52,243 nt of DNA from assembly GCA_007124745.1 (NCBI GenBank), contig SLEO01000007.1:1-52243 (forward strand). The letters are read 5' to 3'. Below, one piece after another: positions 7,048-14,764 of this stretch. The notes beneath the pieces were generated by a model. It made no database searches, was not told the origin of the DNA, and saw only the letters and a program-made list of their open reading frames with translations. The translations under genes were made by a program, and so were the position numbers. This DNA comes from Myxococcales bacterium (GTDB taxonomy: Bacteria; Myxococcota_A; Polyangia; Polyangiales; SLQV01). Within the stretch, counting starts at the first letter, position 1, and each line of letters starts with the position of its first letter.

Positions 7048-9303
7048 CTAACGTGCTCTCTCGCCCCAGGCCTTGATCGGCATAACATCCCCAAGACCGC
7101 CCTGTGTCGCTTCGCCTGCAACGCCAACGGCTGCAGACGAGGCATGAGGCAATCGGGACACTACAGGTGGCCGCGAGGCCGCAGGAGCTATAGATGCGGG
7201 CGATGCCGGTCGACACGACACGGCGGCCAAGCTCGCGCGCACCTCCCGCGCAATCTCGTCGCTCCGTGCCGACTCTGATGGCACCTCTTGCGCCCGCGGA
7301 GTTGGACAATCTGCGTGCAACCCTGCGACACCGCCATTGGGGGTCCCGCCATCGTCCGGCGCGTCAGCGTCTACGCTATCGTCTAGGTCCGCGTCGAGAT
7401 CCGGGGTGACGTCCTGCACGCTCGGCGGCGGACGCGTCGTCTCACGTACGCGTTGCTCTGGCGGAGCCTGGTCTTCGCTGCGCCGCCCAAAGGGCAGAGA
7501 GGAGCGGGACTCAGCCTGGGGCTGCGGCAGTCGCAAAACAAAGGAGGTTCCTTGGGCATTCGATGCGAAGGTGACCTCGCCCTCGTGGTCCTTCGTGACC
7601 TTCTGCACGAGCGCCAAACCTAAGCCCGTACCGTTGTGCTTTCCATAGGTAGCGAAAGAATCGAAAATGCTTGCCTGCGCCTCCTGAGGAATGCCCGGCC
7701 CGTCGTCGGTGACGCGAATCAGCAGGTCACCACTCGTTTCCTCACGGGTCACCGCAATTTCGATGTGCCCGCCGTGCTCCGCGAGCGCTTGCGCCGAGTT
7801 ACGCGCCAAGTTGTGGATGGCCCGCTGCACTTTCATCTCGTCGAAATAGGCCACGCCCTTGTCCGCGAGGGTCAACGAAAAGCGCAGGTGCGGGCTCTCG
7901 AAGGCGCGACGCAAGTGCTCGGTCACCTCGGGAAAGAAACGCGCTAGGTATACCTTGCGGATCAGCACCCGCCGGTCACCCCGCGCAAAAGCCAGGGTCT
8001 CCTTGGTCATCGCATCGACAAGATTGACCTGTTTCAGCGCTGTACGCGCCAGGTTGCGCCGGACCTCCTCGCTTGGCTCCTCGGCCATGAGCTGCACGTA
8101 GCCCGAGATGACGGTCATGGGGGTGCGCAGGTCATGGAGCATGCCGGAAAGAAACTGCCCAATCGCGCTGAGTCGTTCTTCTCGCAGGCGGCGTTCACGC
8201 TGCTGAGCCCGACCGATAGCGGAAGCCACCTGCCCCGCGATAAGCAACGCAAGCCGCAGGTCGTCTTCGTTAAACTCCGCCCGGCCGCCCGCCTTGTTGA
8301 GAAACTGAAGAGCACCGCTACCCTGGTCTTCCCATATCAGCGGCACGCAAAGCACGGACCGCGGGTGGTAGCCCACGCGGTCGGAGATTTGGCGCGAATG
8401 CCGCGCATCGTCGTCAACATTGTTGATGACTTGCGGCTGTTTGTGTTTGGCCACCCAACCTGAGATGCCCTGACCCGACTTAATCTCAATACGCTTGATT
8501 TCGTCAGGTTTGCCTCCGACGGCCGCCCGAAAGCGCAAATCGCCGCTCTCTTCGTCGGCAATCAGAATCGCAGCGGCTTCCACGTCCATCGCTACGGTGG
8601 ACTGCTGCAAGACGCGCTCAAAAAGGTCATCGAGCGCAAGCGCACTCGCGGCCGCCGCCGACACATCAAGGAGGACCTCCTGGTCCCGAATCATGCGCTC
8701 GAGGCGGTCCTTAGCCTCAAGCAGCTCCATGTTCTTGCCGACGACGGACAGGAAGAGCTTGGAGTTCTCAATTGAAACAGCCGCTTGCGACGCGAGTGCG
8801 CTCAGGAGCGCTTCGTCGTCGGAGCTAAAGCAACCGTGACGCCGGTTAAGGGCCTGCACGACGCCGATGGTGCGTCCCTGATGATTCTTCATCGGCACGC
8901 AAATCATCGATTGCGTCGAAAACCCCGTGCGCTTGTCCCACTCGGGGTCGAAGCGCGCATCGTTGCGCGCATCCGCCAAGTTGACCGCCTCGCCGTGCTC
9001 CGCGACCCAGCCCGCTAAACCTTCACCGACCCGCAGCCGGATATCGCCCGGTGCGGTGCCTTGACCAAACTCCGCCGTGAGGGTTTCTCCGGCATCATCG
9101 AGCAAAAACAGGGTGGCGCGCTCCGCATCCATCACGTCGGAAATGCGGTCGATAATCAACGCGAGAAGTTCATCGAGGTCGAGCGCTGACACCAACGCGG
9201 CGCCGATGTCGCGAAGCGCGCGTACTTTGGCGCGTTCATGTTCCAGCAACACCTGCGCGGGCAGTTCCGCTGTAGCTGCCGGTACTGAACCTACTTCCAC
9301 CAT
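7048..9303 (-). CDS. Soluble double-GAF sensor histidine kinase
   Basis: A 751-aa two-component sensor kinase without membrane segments, so it is cytosolic. Domain order: GAF 1 (about 35-190; AERATLFLLDD, ICVPMKN), a helical linker, GAF 2 (about 215-350; GQGISGWVAKHKQPQVINN, VLCVPL), HisKA with phospho-acceptor His390 in MLHDLRTPMTVISGY, and HATPase (about 490-595) with the N box NLARNSAQAL, G1 box DDGPGI and G2 box GTGLGL. The last 150 or so residues are Pro/Asp/Ala-rich, disordered-looking tail. No receiver domain or response regulator adjoins it, so the partner is elsewhere. It follows the LysM-protein gene on the same strand. The GAF ligand cannot be told from sequence. Confidence 0.92.
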   Translation of the reverse strand: MVEVGSVPAATAELPAQVLLEHERAKVRALRDIGAALVSALDLDELLALIIDRISDVMDAERATLFLLDDAGETLTAEFGQGTAPGDIRLRVGEGLAGWVAEHGEAVNLADARNDARFDPEWDKRTGFSTQSMICVPMKNHQGRTIGVVQALNRRHGCFSSDDEALLSALASQAAVSIENSKLFLSVVGKNMELLEAKDRLERMIRDQEVLLDVSAAAASALALDDLFERVLQQSTVAMDVEAAAILIADEESGDLRFRAAVGGKPDEIKRIEIKSGQGISGWVAKHKQPQVINNVDDDARHSRQISDRVGYHPRSVLCVPLIWEDQGSGALQFLNKAGGRAEFNEDDLRLALLIAGQVASAIGRAQQRERRLREERLSAIGQFLSGMLHDLRTPMTVISGYVQLMAEEPSEEVRRNLARTALKQVNLVDAMTKETLAFARGDRRVLIRKVYLARFFPEVTEHLRRAFESPHLRFSLTLADKGVAYFDEMKVQRAIHNLARNSAQALAEHGGHIEIAVTREETSGDLLIRVTDDGPGIPQEAQASIFDSFATYGKHNGTGLGLALVQKVTKDHEGEVTFASNAQGTSFVLRLPQPQAESRSSLPFGRRSEDQAPPEQRVRETTRPPPSVQDVTPDLDADLDDSVDADAPDDGGTPNGGVAGLHADCPTPRAQEVPSESARSDEIAREVRASLAAVSCRPASPASIAPAASRPPVVSRLPHASSAAVGVAGEATQGGLGDVMPIKAWGERAR

Positions 9304-9408
9304 CGCACATCGAGTATCGCCAAAGCATGGCGCACTTTCAATCGTAGAGCGCGGACCCCGCCAGAGAGGAACCTGTGCGTCCTTCTCTCCACCGCGCGAA
9401 GCATTCGA

Positions 9409-10548
9409 CTATGGAGCAGAGCGCGCTGCGGTAAGCCCTCGTACCCGGTCGCCTTTTTGGAGTTCGATGATGCTTTCCATCACAAAAGCAGTCAGTTTAT
9501 CGGGTCCGTTGTCCACAACGATGGCCGTACCCACCCGTTCCATGGGGTAAATTCCCGGAGGTGGCGCACTGGGTGGTTCAACGGAGTGGGGACTCACCAA
9601 ATGCGACACGCCGAGTTCGTCGTGCCACGGGTCCCCCGAGCGGACGATCTCAAGGAGGGTGCCGACGGGCAAATGAGCACGTGCCGCAGGCCTAATCACT
9701 ACCAGCTCACCTGCGGCTATCACCTCACGGTCACGGACATCACCGAGGATTAAGCCTTCATCTGCACGTGCAGCGCGCGTCCCTTCAAGGTGGACGAAGC
9801 GTTCCTCAATCGCGGCGACGGCAAAGCCGCGCTCCAGCGGGCCACTGCTCTCGATGACAAGCCCGCGCGCGAGCTTTTTCCCCTCGAAGGATTCGAGCAC
9901 GCGCACGCGCCCGAAAATCCGCACAAGGTCGCCACGATCCTTTAGGGCATTCGGCTTGCCAAGCTCATATCGCCTAAAAATAGCGAGCTCACTACCGTTA
10001 GGCGGAGGGCTGCCCTCGAAGTGGATGTAGACGAGGTCTCCGTCCACAAGCATCGTTCGCTCATTGGGCGCACCCACAAGCCGCCCCTCGGTGGCTTGGC
10101 CATCAGAACGCACGAAACCCAACACTGAAACGTAACCAGCACCCAGCGCGCCCTTGCGTTGACTGACCTTCCCCGGCGGCGGTCGCAGGGAACCCGGGCG
10201 AGCGGCAGTCGAGTTTTCGCCGCCGGTGCCTTCAACGCGCAGACGCATCCCTGGGTAAATCCAGTGCGGATTTGTGACCTCTGGGTTTTTCGACCACAGC
10301 TTCGGCCAGGCCCCTTTGTCGCCGAGTTCCTGCTCCGCCACCTTGCCGAGGGTATCACCCTCTTTGACCATGTATTCGCGAGACGGCGCGGCGCCCGAGG
10401 GCGTCGCCGAGACCTGGGCTAGGGCTAGACCCGGCCACAGTGCCCATACCCCCAACAGCGTCCACGCCAGGTCGGGCCTGGCATGCCCCCATGCACATCT
10501 GGCTGAGAACCTGAGCCCGCTTGCGTCCTCGCCCAGAATCCCGCGCAT
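9409..10548 (-). CDS. Exported LysM-domain protein
   Basis: 379 aa from the ATG at 10548. The frame is open further upstream into accA, but that part is compositionally odd and the ATG has a GGAG about 10 bases before it. The N-terminus carries a signal peptide (hydrophobic LAWTLLGVWALWPGLALAQ). A single LysM domain follows (about 58-107: YMVKEGDTLGKVAEQELGD, PHWIYPGMRLRVEG), which binds glycan chains of peptidoglycan. The remaining 270 residues are beta-rich (VLGFVRSDGQATEGRLVG, VLESFEGKKLARGLVIESS) and of no family I recognise. The pattern matches the common delta-proteobacterial proteins with N-terminal LysM and an unknown C-terminal part. It sits 191 bp after accA and about 105 bp before the GAF kinase gene. 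Confidence 0.85.
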   Translation of the reverse strand: MRGILGEDASGLRFSARCAWGHARPDLAWTLLGVWALWPGLALAQVSATPSGAAPSREYMVKEGDTLGKVAEQELGDKGAWPKLWSKNPEVTNPHWIYPGMRLRVEGTGGENSTAARPGSLRPPPGKVSQRKGALGAGYVSVLGFVRSDGQATEGRLVGAPNERTMLVDGDLVYIHFEGSPPPNGSELAIFRRYELGKPNALKDRGDLVRIFGRVRVLESFEGKKLARGLVIESSGPLERGFAVAAIEERFVHLEGTRAARADEGLILGDVRDREVIAAGELVVIRPAARAHLPVGTLLEIVRSGDPWHDELGVSHLVSPHSVEPPSAPPPGIYPMERVGTAIVVDNGPDKLTAFVMESIIELQKGDRVRGLTAARSAP

Positions 10549-10723
10549 TCCCAACTTTGCTCCGGTTTCCGGCCGCGGGCGCGCTCGCCTCAGACCCTCA
10601 ACCAAACCCGCAGCTCGCTCAACTGCACACCCATGGGCATGTTCACTATTCCAGCTCACCTCTGCAGGATAGCGGCAGCACGTCTCAGGTGTCGAGAAAG
10701 CCTTACGCGCCGCGTACCGGCAA

Positions 10724-10751
10724 CCTAGTGGGTGAGACCTAGTGGGTGAGG
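10724..10751. repeat. 14-bp tandem duplication over the accA stop codon
   Basis: cctagtgggtgaga (10724-10737) is followed at once by cctagtgggtgagg (10738-10751). On the minus strand each copy reads Thr-His-stop-like sequence; the accA stop TAG is in the right-hand copy and a second copy trails behind it. Confidence 0.85.
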
Positions 10752-12091
10752 CCGTTTGCGAGTGTGGTACCCGCGTGACCGTTGGATTGAGCCCCTTGCA
10801 CGGCTTCTCGGGCGCTGTGCTGTCGCGTCGATGACGCGTTGGCGGCCGCGGTGACCTGTGGCGCGCCTGGGGCAACCGCCCCAGCATCACTAGCTTTAGC
10901 CTCGGAGTTCACTTCCGCGGGAGCAGCAGAAGGGGCGCGGGAGCTGGAGCTGCGACGGGCGGGGGACGCGTCCTGAGAGGGGCTACCGGGTGGCGGCACG
11001 TCCGACTTGGACCGAGCGCCGTTGACGCGCGGCTCTGCTACTGGCTCTGCTACTGGCCCGGCTCGTGGCTCTGTTCGTGGTTGGCCATGTGCGCCCTCGC
11101 CTCGTACAAATCCGATATTGCGAAACTTGTTGTAGCGTTGCTCAAGCCGCTCGGCTTCACTCATGCGCATCGAGACTCGTAGCGCTTCGCGAACGCCGCG
11201 GGCGAGGGACTGGGCCGCACCAGGAGCGTCTCGATGGGCGCCGCCCTCAGGCTCTTCAAGAATCTTGTCCACGATGCCAAGACGGAGCGCATCGTCAGCG
11301 AGCAGCTTGAGCGCCTCCGCCGCTTGCGGCGCCTGAGCACCGTCGCGCCAAAGAATTGACGCACAGCCTTCCGGCGTAATCACGCTGTACGTGGCGTAGC
11401 GCAGCATCATGACGGTGTCTGCCACGCCAAGCGCGAGCGCCCCTCCCGAGCCGCCCTCCCCGATCACAATCGCTACCGTTGGCACCTTGAGTTCGGCCAT
11501 CGTTAAGATGGATGCGCCGATTGCTTCGCTCTGGCCACGCTCTTCCGCGCCGATGCCAGGGTAGGCTCCCGGGGTGTCGATGAGCGTAATCACCGGCCGC
11601 CCGAAGCGCTCCGCGAGGCGCATCACCCGCATGGCCTTACGGTAGCCTTCAGGATGGCTCATCCCGAAGTTCCGCTTGAGCTTCTCTTTCGTACTCCGGC
11701 CCTTTTGATGGCCGATAACCGCCACGCCTACGCCGTCGAAGGTGGCGAGTCCCGCAACGATGGAGGGGTCATCCGAAAAGAGTCGGTCCCCGTGCAGTTC
11801 GACGAAATCGTCGAAGCAACGCTCGATGTAGTCGAGGACGTAGGGCCGTTCCGGATGGCGGCTAAGCTGGACTTTCTGCCACGTGGACAGCGATCGGTAC
11901 AGGGACGCGCGCAGCTCACGCGCCTCGCGCTCAAGCGCCGCAATAGACTGCTGGGTGTCGCCCGAAGAGGAAGATGCCGTCCGCAGCTTGGCAATATGTT
12001 CCTCTAGTTCTACCAGCGGCTTTTCAAAATCAAGCACTGCCACAGGTGGAGAGTCTACCAGACCTGGACCAAAAGCCAAGGAACCGGACAC
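10739..12091 (-). CDS. accA: Acetyl-CoA carboxylase carboxyltransferase subunit alpha with long C-terminal tail
   Basis: The alpha subunit of the carboxyltransferase, which with AccD moves the carboxyl group from biotin to acetyl-CoA to make malonyl-CoA. The conserved core is intact: LDFEKPLVELEEHIAKL, ELHGDRLFSDD, VIGHQKGR, HPEGYRKAMRVMRLAERF, IDTPGAYPGIGAEERGQSEAI, GEGGSGGALA and YSVITPEGCASILW. E. coli AccA ends near residue 319; here about 115 extra residues follow LEQRYNKFRNIGF. They are rich in Ala, Pro, Ser and Arg and include EPRAGPVAEPVAEPR, encoded by 12-bp repeats. The start used is a GTG at 12091; a GTG 16 codons later would begin right at VAVLDFEKPL. No accD is nearby. The function of the tail is unknown. 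Confidence 0.93.
   Translation of the reverse strand: MSGSLAFGPGLVDSPPVAVLDFEKPLVELEEHIAKLRTASSSSGDTQQSIAALEREARELRASLYRSLSTWQKVQLSRHPERPYVLDYIERCFDDFVELHGDRLFSDDPSIVAGLATFDGVGVAVIGHQKGRSTKEKLKRNFGMSHPEGYRKAMRVMRLAERFGRPVITLIDTPGAYPGIGAEERGQSEAIGASILTMAELKVPTVAIVIGEGGSGGALALGVADTVMMLRYATYSVITPEGCASILWRDGAQAPQAAEALKLLADDALRLGIVDKILEEPEGGAHRDAPGAAQSLARGVREALRVSMRMSEAERLEQRYNKFRNIGFVRGEGAHGQPRTEPRAGPVAEPVAEPRVNGARSKSDVPPPGSPSQDASPARRSSSSRAPSAAPAEVNSEAKASDAGAVAPGAPQVTAAANASSTRQHSAREAVQGAQSNGHAGTTLANGLTH
11031..11078. repeat. 12-bp tandem repeat in accA tail
   Basis: ggctctgctact occurs at 11031-11042 and 11043-11054, followed by two degenerate copies (11055-11066 and 11067-11078). It encodes the EPVA/EPRA-type tetrapeptides in the C-terminal tail of AccA. 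Confidence 0.8.
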
Positions 12092-12148
12092 GCCAGCGGT
12101 CCCGTAGACATGCGTCGCGCAGATGCGAGACGCCCCGCTCGCGCGCCG

Positions 12149-12913
12149 TCACTGTGCGCTACAGCGCAGCAACGTAGGCGAGTCCTGACCTGGATTGCAG
12201 GGAACGACCTGGTCATCCGTGGGCGACTCGACGCACCCAGCCAGACATTCTCCTGAAGCGCATACCTGGATGGCGTACTCGTAGGGCCCGGTGCGGATCG
12301 ACCGCCCGCCTCCGGTTCGAACATTCAGACGGATGCGCGCCACGACGGTTCCGTCGGGTAGAAACGGGCCGTAGCCATTCGGAATCACCGTAGCTGGCAC
12401 AAAACCCCGCGAAGCGGTTGTGTCCGTGCCGCTCGGTATTCGCGAACCCTGAGCGTTCTCGGTGAAGGGGTTGCTAGCGCCACCGAAGTCGATGACTTCG
12501 CCCGTCTGATTTAGCAAAAGCACCTCGACCGTCTCGGTGATCACTTCGTTGGGGTCCGACCGCCTATTGCTTGCGAGGTTTCTCAACGCGTTGTCTACGC
12601 GCAAAGTGGCTTGGTAGCTGTCGACGTCGGGCTCTAGCGTCGAGGCCGCCCGAGCTCCCGCTAACGTCTCAACACGACTGCGAAACCTAGGATTGAAGAT
12701 GCCGCGATTAAGCGTGAGGCCCGACGGATCGTACAGGCAACCCCCATCGGTCACTTCCCCGGCCAGATTTCCGCTGATGAACACCGAAGAGTTATTTTCC
12801 GCACAGCCTCCAAGGAGGCCAACAGCGACACCGATTGCTCCTACCATGCCGAGACCCGTCGGCAGTGCGGATCTCGCCGATCGCCCCACACGCCCCACCC
12901 CCCCCACATGCAC
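12149..12913 (-). CDS. Hypothetical lipoprotein between aroKB and accA
   Basis: Family not recognised. The frame is open from 13105, just after the aroKB stop, but the lipobox (GLLGGC) would then be at residue 101. A GTG near 12913 gives a reasonable signal with an Arg-containing n-region (GRVGRSARSALPTGLG), a hydrophobic MVGAIGVAVGLLGG, and then Cys. Two further GTGs lie just downstream and an ATG at 13054 is another choice, so the start is uncertain. The mature part of about 215 residues is polar, lacks membrane segments, and has six or more Cys, including a closely spaced group near the C-terminus (IQVCASGECLAGCVE). Disulfides in an exported protein are likely. It lies within the pilM-to-kinase gene block on the same strand. 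Confidence 0.72.
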   Translation of the reverse strand: MHVGGVGRVGRSARSALPTGLGMVGAIGVAVGLLGGCAENNSSVFISGNLAGEVTDGGCLYDPSGLTLNRGIFNPRFRSRVETLAGARAASTLEPDVDSYQATLRVDNALRNLASNRRSDPNEVITETVEVLLLNQTGEVIDFGGASNPFTENAQGSRIPSGTDTTASRGFVPATVIPNGYGPFLPDGTVVARIRLNVRTGGGRSIRTGPYEYAIQVCASGECLAGCVESPTDDQVVPCNPGQDSPTLLRCSAQ

Positions 12914-13108
12914 GGCTCGCCCAAGCGGCACGAAAGATCCGCACTTGGCTAGGCACGACGTCTGAATGACGGCCGCGACCGGCCCCAGGCTCCCATATCG
13001 TCCGTGGTTATCGCTTGCGACCGCGGGGCGTTCTCGCTCGTGAGGGCTCTTCATGATTGAAGGAAGGGTATCAAGATGCAGGCGCGCCCGAAAGTTTCCT
13101 CGCACTTT

Positions 13109-14713
13109 TCAGGCATGCGTCGAAGCACTCGCCGCGAGAAGCAAGCGATCTAGGTCCGCAAATGAGAGCGAGCGGTAGCGGACTTCCCCGGGCGCCGCGA
13201 GAAGCACAAGATTCACTTGGTCGCCGTTGCGCTTCTTGTCGGCCAAAAGAAAGCTCAGGACCTGCGGATCGATGCGCCGCTCAAAGTCGACCGGCAGGTG
13301 AGCGCGCAGCAGAACCTGGCGCATACGCGGCAAAATAGGCGTCTTTGGCTTGAGCAATGTGTCACTCAGGTAGGCTGCAGCACATAGCCCTAGCGCCACG
13401 GCCTCACCATGTGTGAGGCCCCCGAAACCCGCGGCGGCCTCGAAGGCATGGCCCACCGTATGGCCGAGATTGAGGCACTGGCGGCGCCCTTGCTCGCGTT
13501 CGTCTTCGCGGACCACGTCTATCTTAAGGCGCACGCTCTCTCGGATGGCGCGCTCAAGGGCCGACGGTGAGCGCGCCAACAGGTCATCGATATCCGCCTC
13601 AAGGCGGCGCAGGGGCTCCTCACCCGCCAACCAGGCGGCCTTCACGACCTCAGCGAGTGCGGATCGAATCTGTCTGTCGGGCAGTGTATCGAGAAACTCG
13701 GTATCGCAGAGAACTGCAGCGGGCTGGTGGAAAGTACCGATGAGATTTTTGCCCTCCGGGCGGTTGATGCCGGTTTTGCCGCCAACGCTGCTGTCCACCA
13801 TCGAGAGCAACGTCGTGGGTAGGTGAATGACCCGGAGGCCCCGCAATACCGTGGAAGCGACAAAACCTGCGAGGTCGCCGGTGGTGCCACCGCCACAGCT
13901 CACGATGAGCGCTCGTCGATCTACGCCGGCCCCGAGCATGTGCGACCATAGCTTTTCGGTCACTTCGAGGGTCTTTGCGGCTTCGCCCGATGGCACGGGC
14001 AAGAGTGTCACCGGAACCCCCGTCTCAGCGAGCGCGGCTTCAAGTCGCCGGCTTCCGTAGTGCACCGCCACCGCTTCGTCGATGATCGCAAATATCTGCG
14101 AGACATTGCCGTAGTCAGCGATGAGCGAACGCAACTTCTGCAGGGCGCCTTTCGCGATGTGGATGCGGTAGGTTGCACGCCCCAAGGGCACCACAAGGGG
14201 AACGCGCCGGACGAGGGACGCCACATCGGCAGCGACCTCCGACGCACTGCCCGCCGCGGAAACCGCGGCATGACATTCAGCGTAGGCGCCGCCGCGCGCT
14301 TCCAACAGCGCGCGCAAATGACGCGCGGGATCGGTACCGAGAAGCGGACGATCACCGCTGGTACCGATGCGCGAGAGCAAGGCTTCGATGGGCGCGGTCA
14401 GCGAAATGAGTAAGCACTCGTCGAGGAGACGCCAGCGCAGAGGCGTTCGCGTGATCGCGCCTCCACCGAGCGCCACGATGGTCGAGGTGCGGCTATCGCG
14501 GTACTCATCCAGAAGGTTCGCGAGGGTTGAGGCCTCAAGTTCGCGGAAGAAAGGCTCGCCCCGCGTCTGAAAGATGGCCTCGACCGAACTTGCGTTGTCG
14601 GCAGCAATCTTGGCGTCGAGGTCGACGAAATCATAGCCGAGCGTCTCTGCGACGAGACGCCCAACCGTGCTCTTGCCAACGCCCGGCGGCCCACTGAGGC
14701 AAATCAAAGCCAT
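13109..14713 (-). CDS. aroKB: Fused shikimate kinase / 3-dehydroquinate synthase
   Basis: One 534-aa protein carries two enzymes of the shikimate pathway. Residues 1 to about 165 are shikimate kinase: Walker A GPPGVGKST (8-16), the substrate-binding DLDAKIA, GGGAITR and RPLLG of the lid region. Residues about 170-534 are 3-dehydroquinate synthase: the NAD-binding GGGTTGDLAGF near 272, PTTLLSMVDSSVGGKTGIN, and the metal ligands Glu near 354 (ALAEVVKAAW), His near 417 (NLGHTVGHAFE) and His near 434 (THGEAVALG). The spacing of the ligands matches E. coli AroB. There is no stop or frameshift between the halves. In many proteobacteria aroK and aroB are separate genes directly after pilQ; here the order is the same but the genes are joined. 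Both activities look intact. The start is ATG at 14713, 51 bp after pilQ. Confidence 0.95.
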   Translation of the reverse strand: MALICLSGPPGVGKSTVGRLVAETLGYDFVDLDAKIAADNASSVEAIFQTRGEPFFRELEASTLANLLDEYRDSRTSTIVALGGGAITRTPLRWRLLDECLLISLTAPIEALLSRIGTSGDRPLLGTDPARHLRALLEARGGAYAECHAAVSAAGSASEVAADVASLVRRVPLVVPLGRATYRIHIAKGALQKLRSLIADYGNVSQIFAIIDEAVAVHYGSRRLEAALAETGVPVTLLPVPSGEAAKTLEVTEKLWSHMLGAGVDRRALIVSCGGGTTGDLAGFVASTVLRGLRVIHLPTTLLSMVDSSVGGKTGINRPEGKNLIGTFHQPAAVLCDTEFLDTLPDRQIRSALAEVVKAAWLAGEEPLRRLEADIDDLLARSPSALERAIRESVRLKIDVVREDEREQGRRQCLNLGHTVGHAFEAAAGFGGLTHGEAVALGLCAAAYLSDTLLKPKTPILPRMRQVLLRAHLPVDFERRIDPQVLSFLLADKKRNGDQVNLVLLAAPGEVRYRSLSFADLDRLLLAASASTHA

Positions 14714-14764
14714 AAGCCGCGCAGGCTAGCGCACTTGCCCGCCGCATTCACCGTAAGGCGACCA

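Noticed and set aside
10549-10890. N-terminal extension of the LysM protein
   Set aside because: It runs into the accA tail, is Arg/Pro-rich, and places the signal peptide deep inside the protein.
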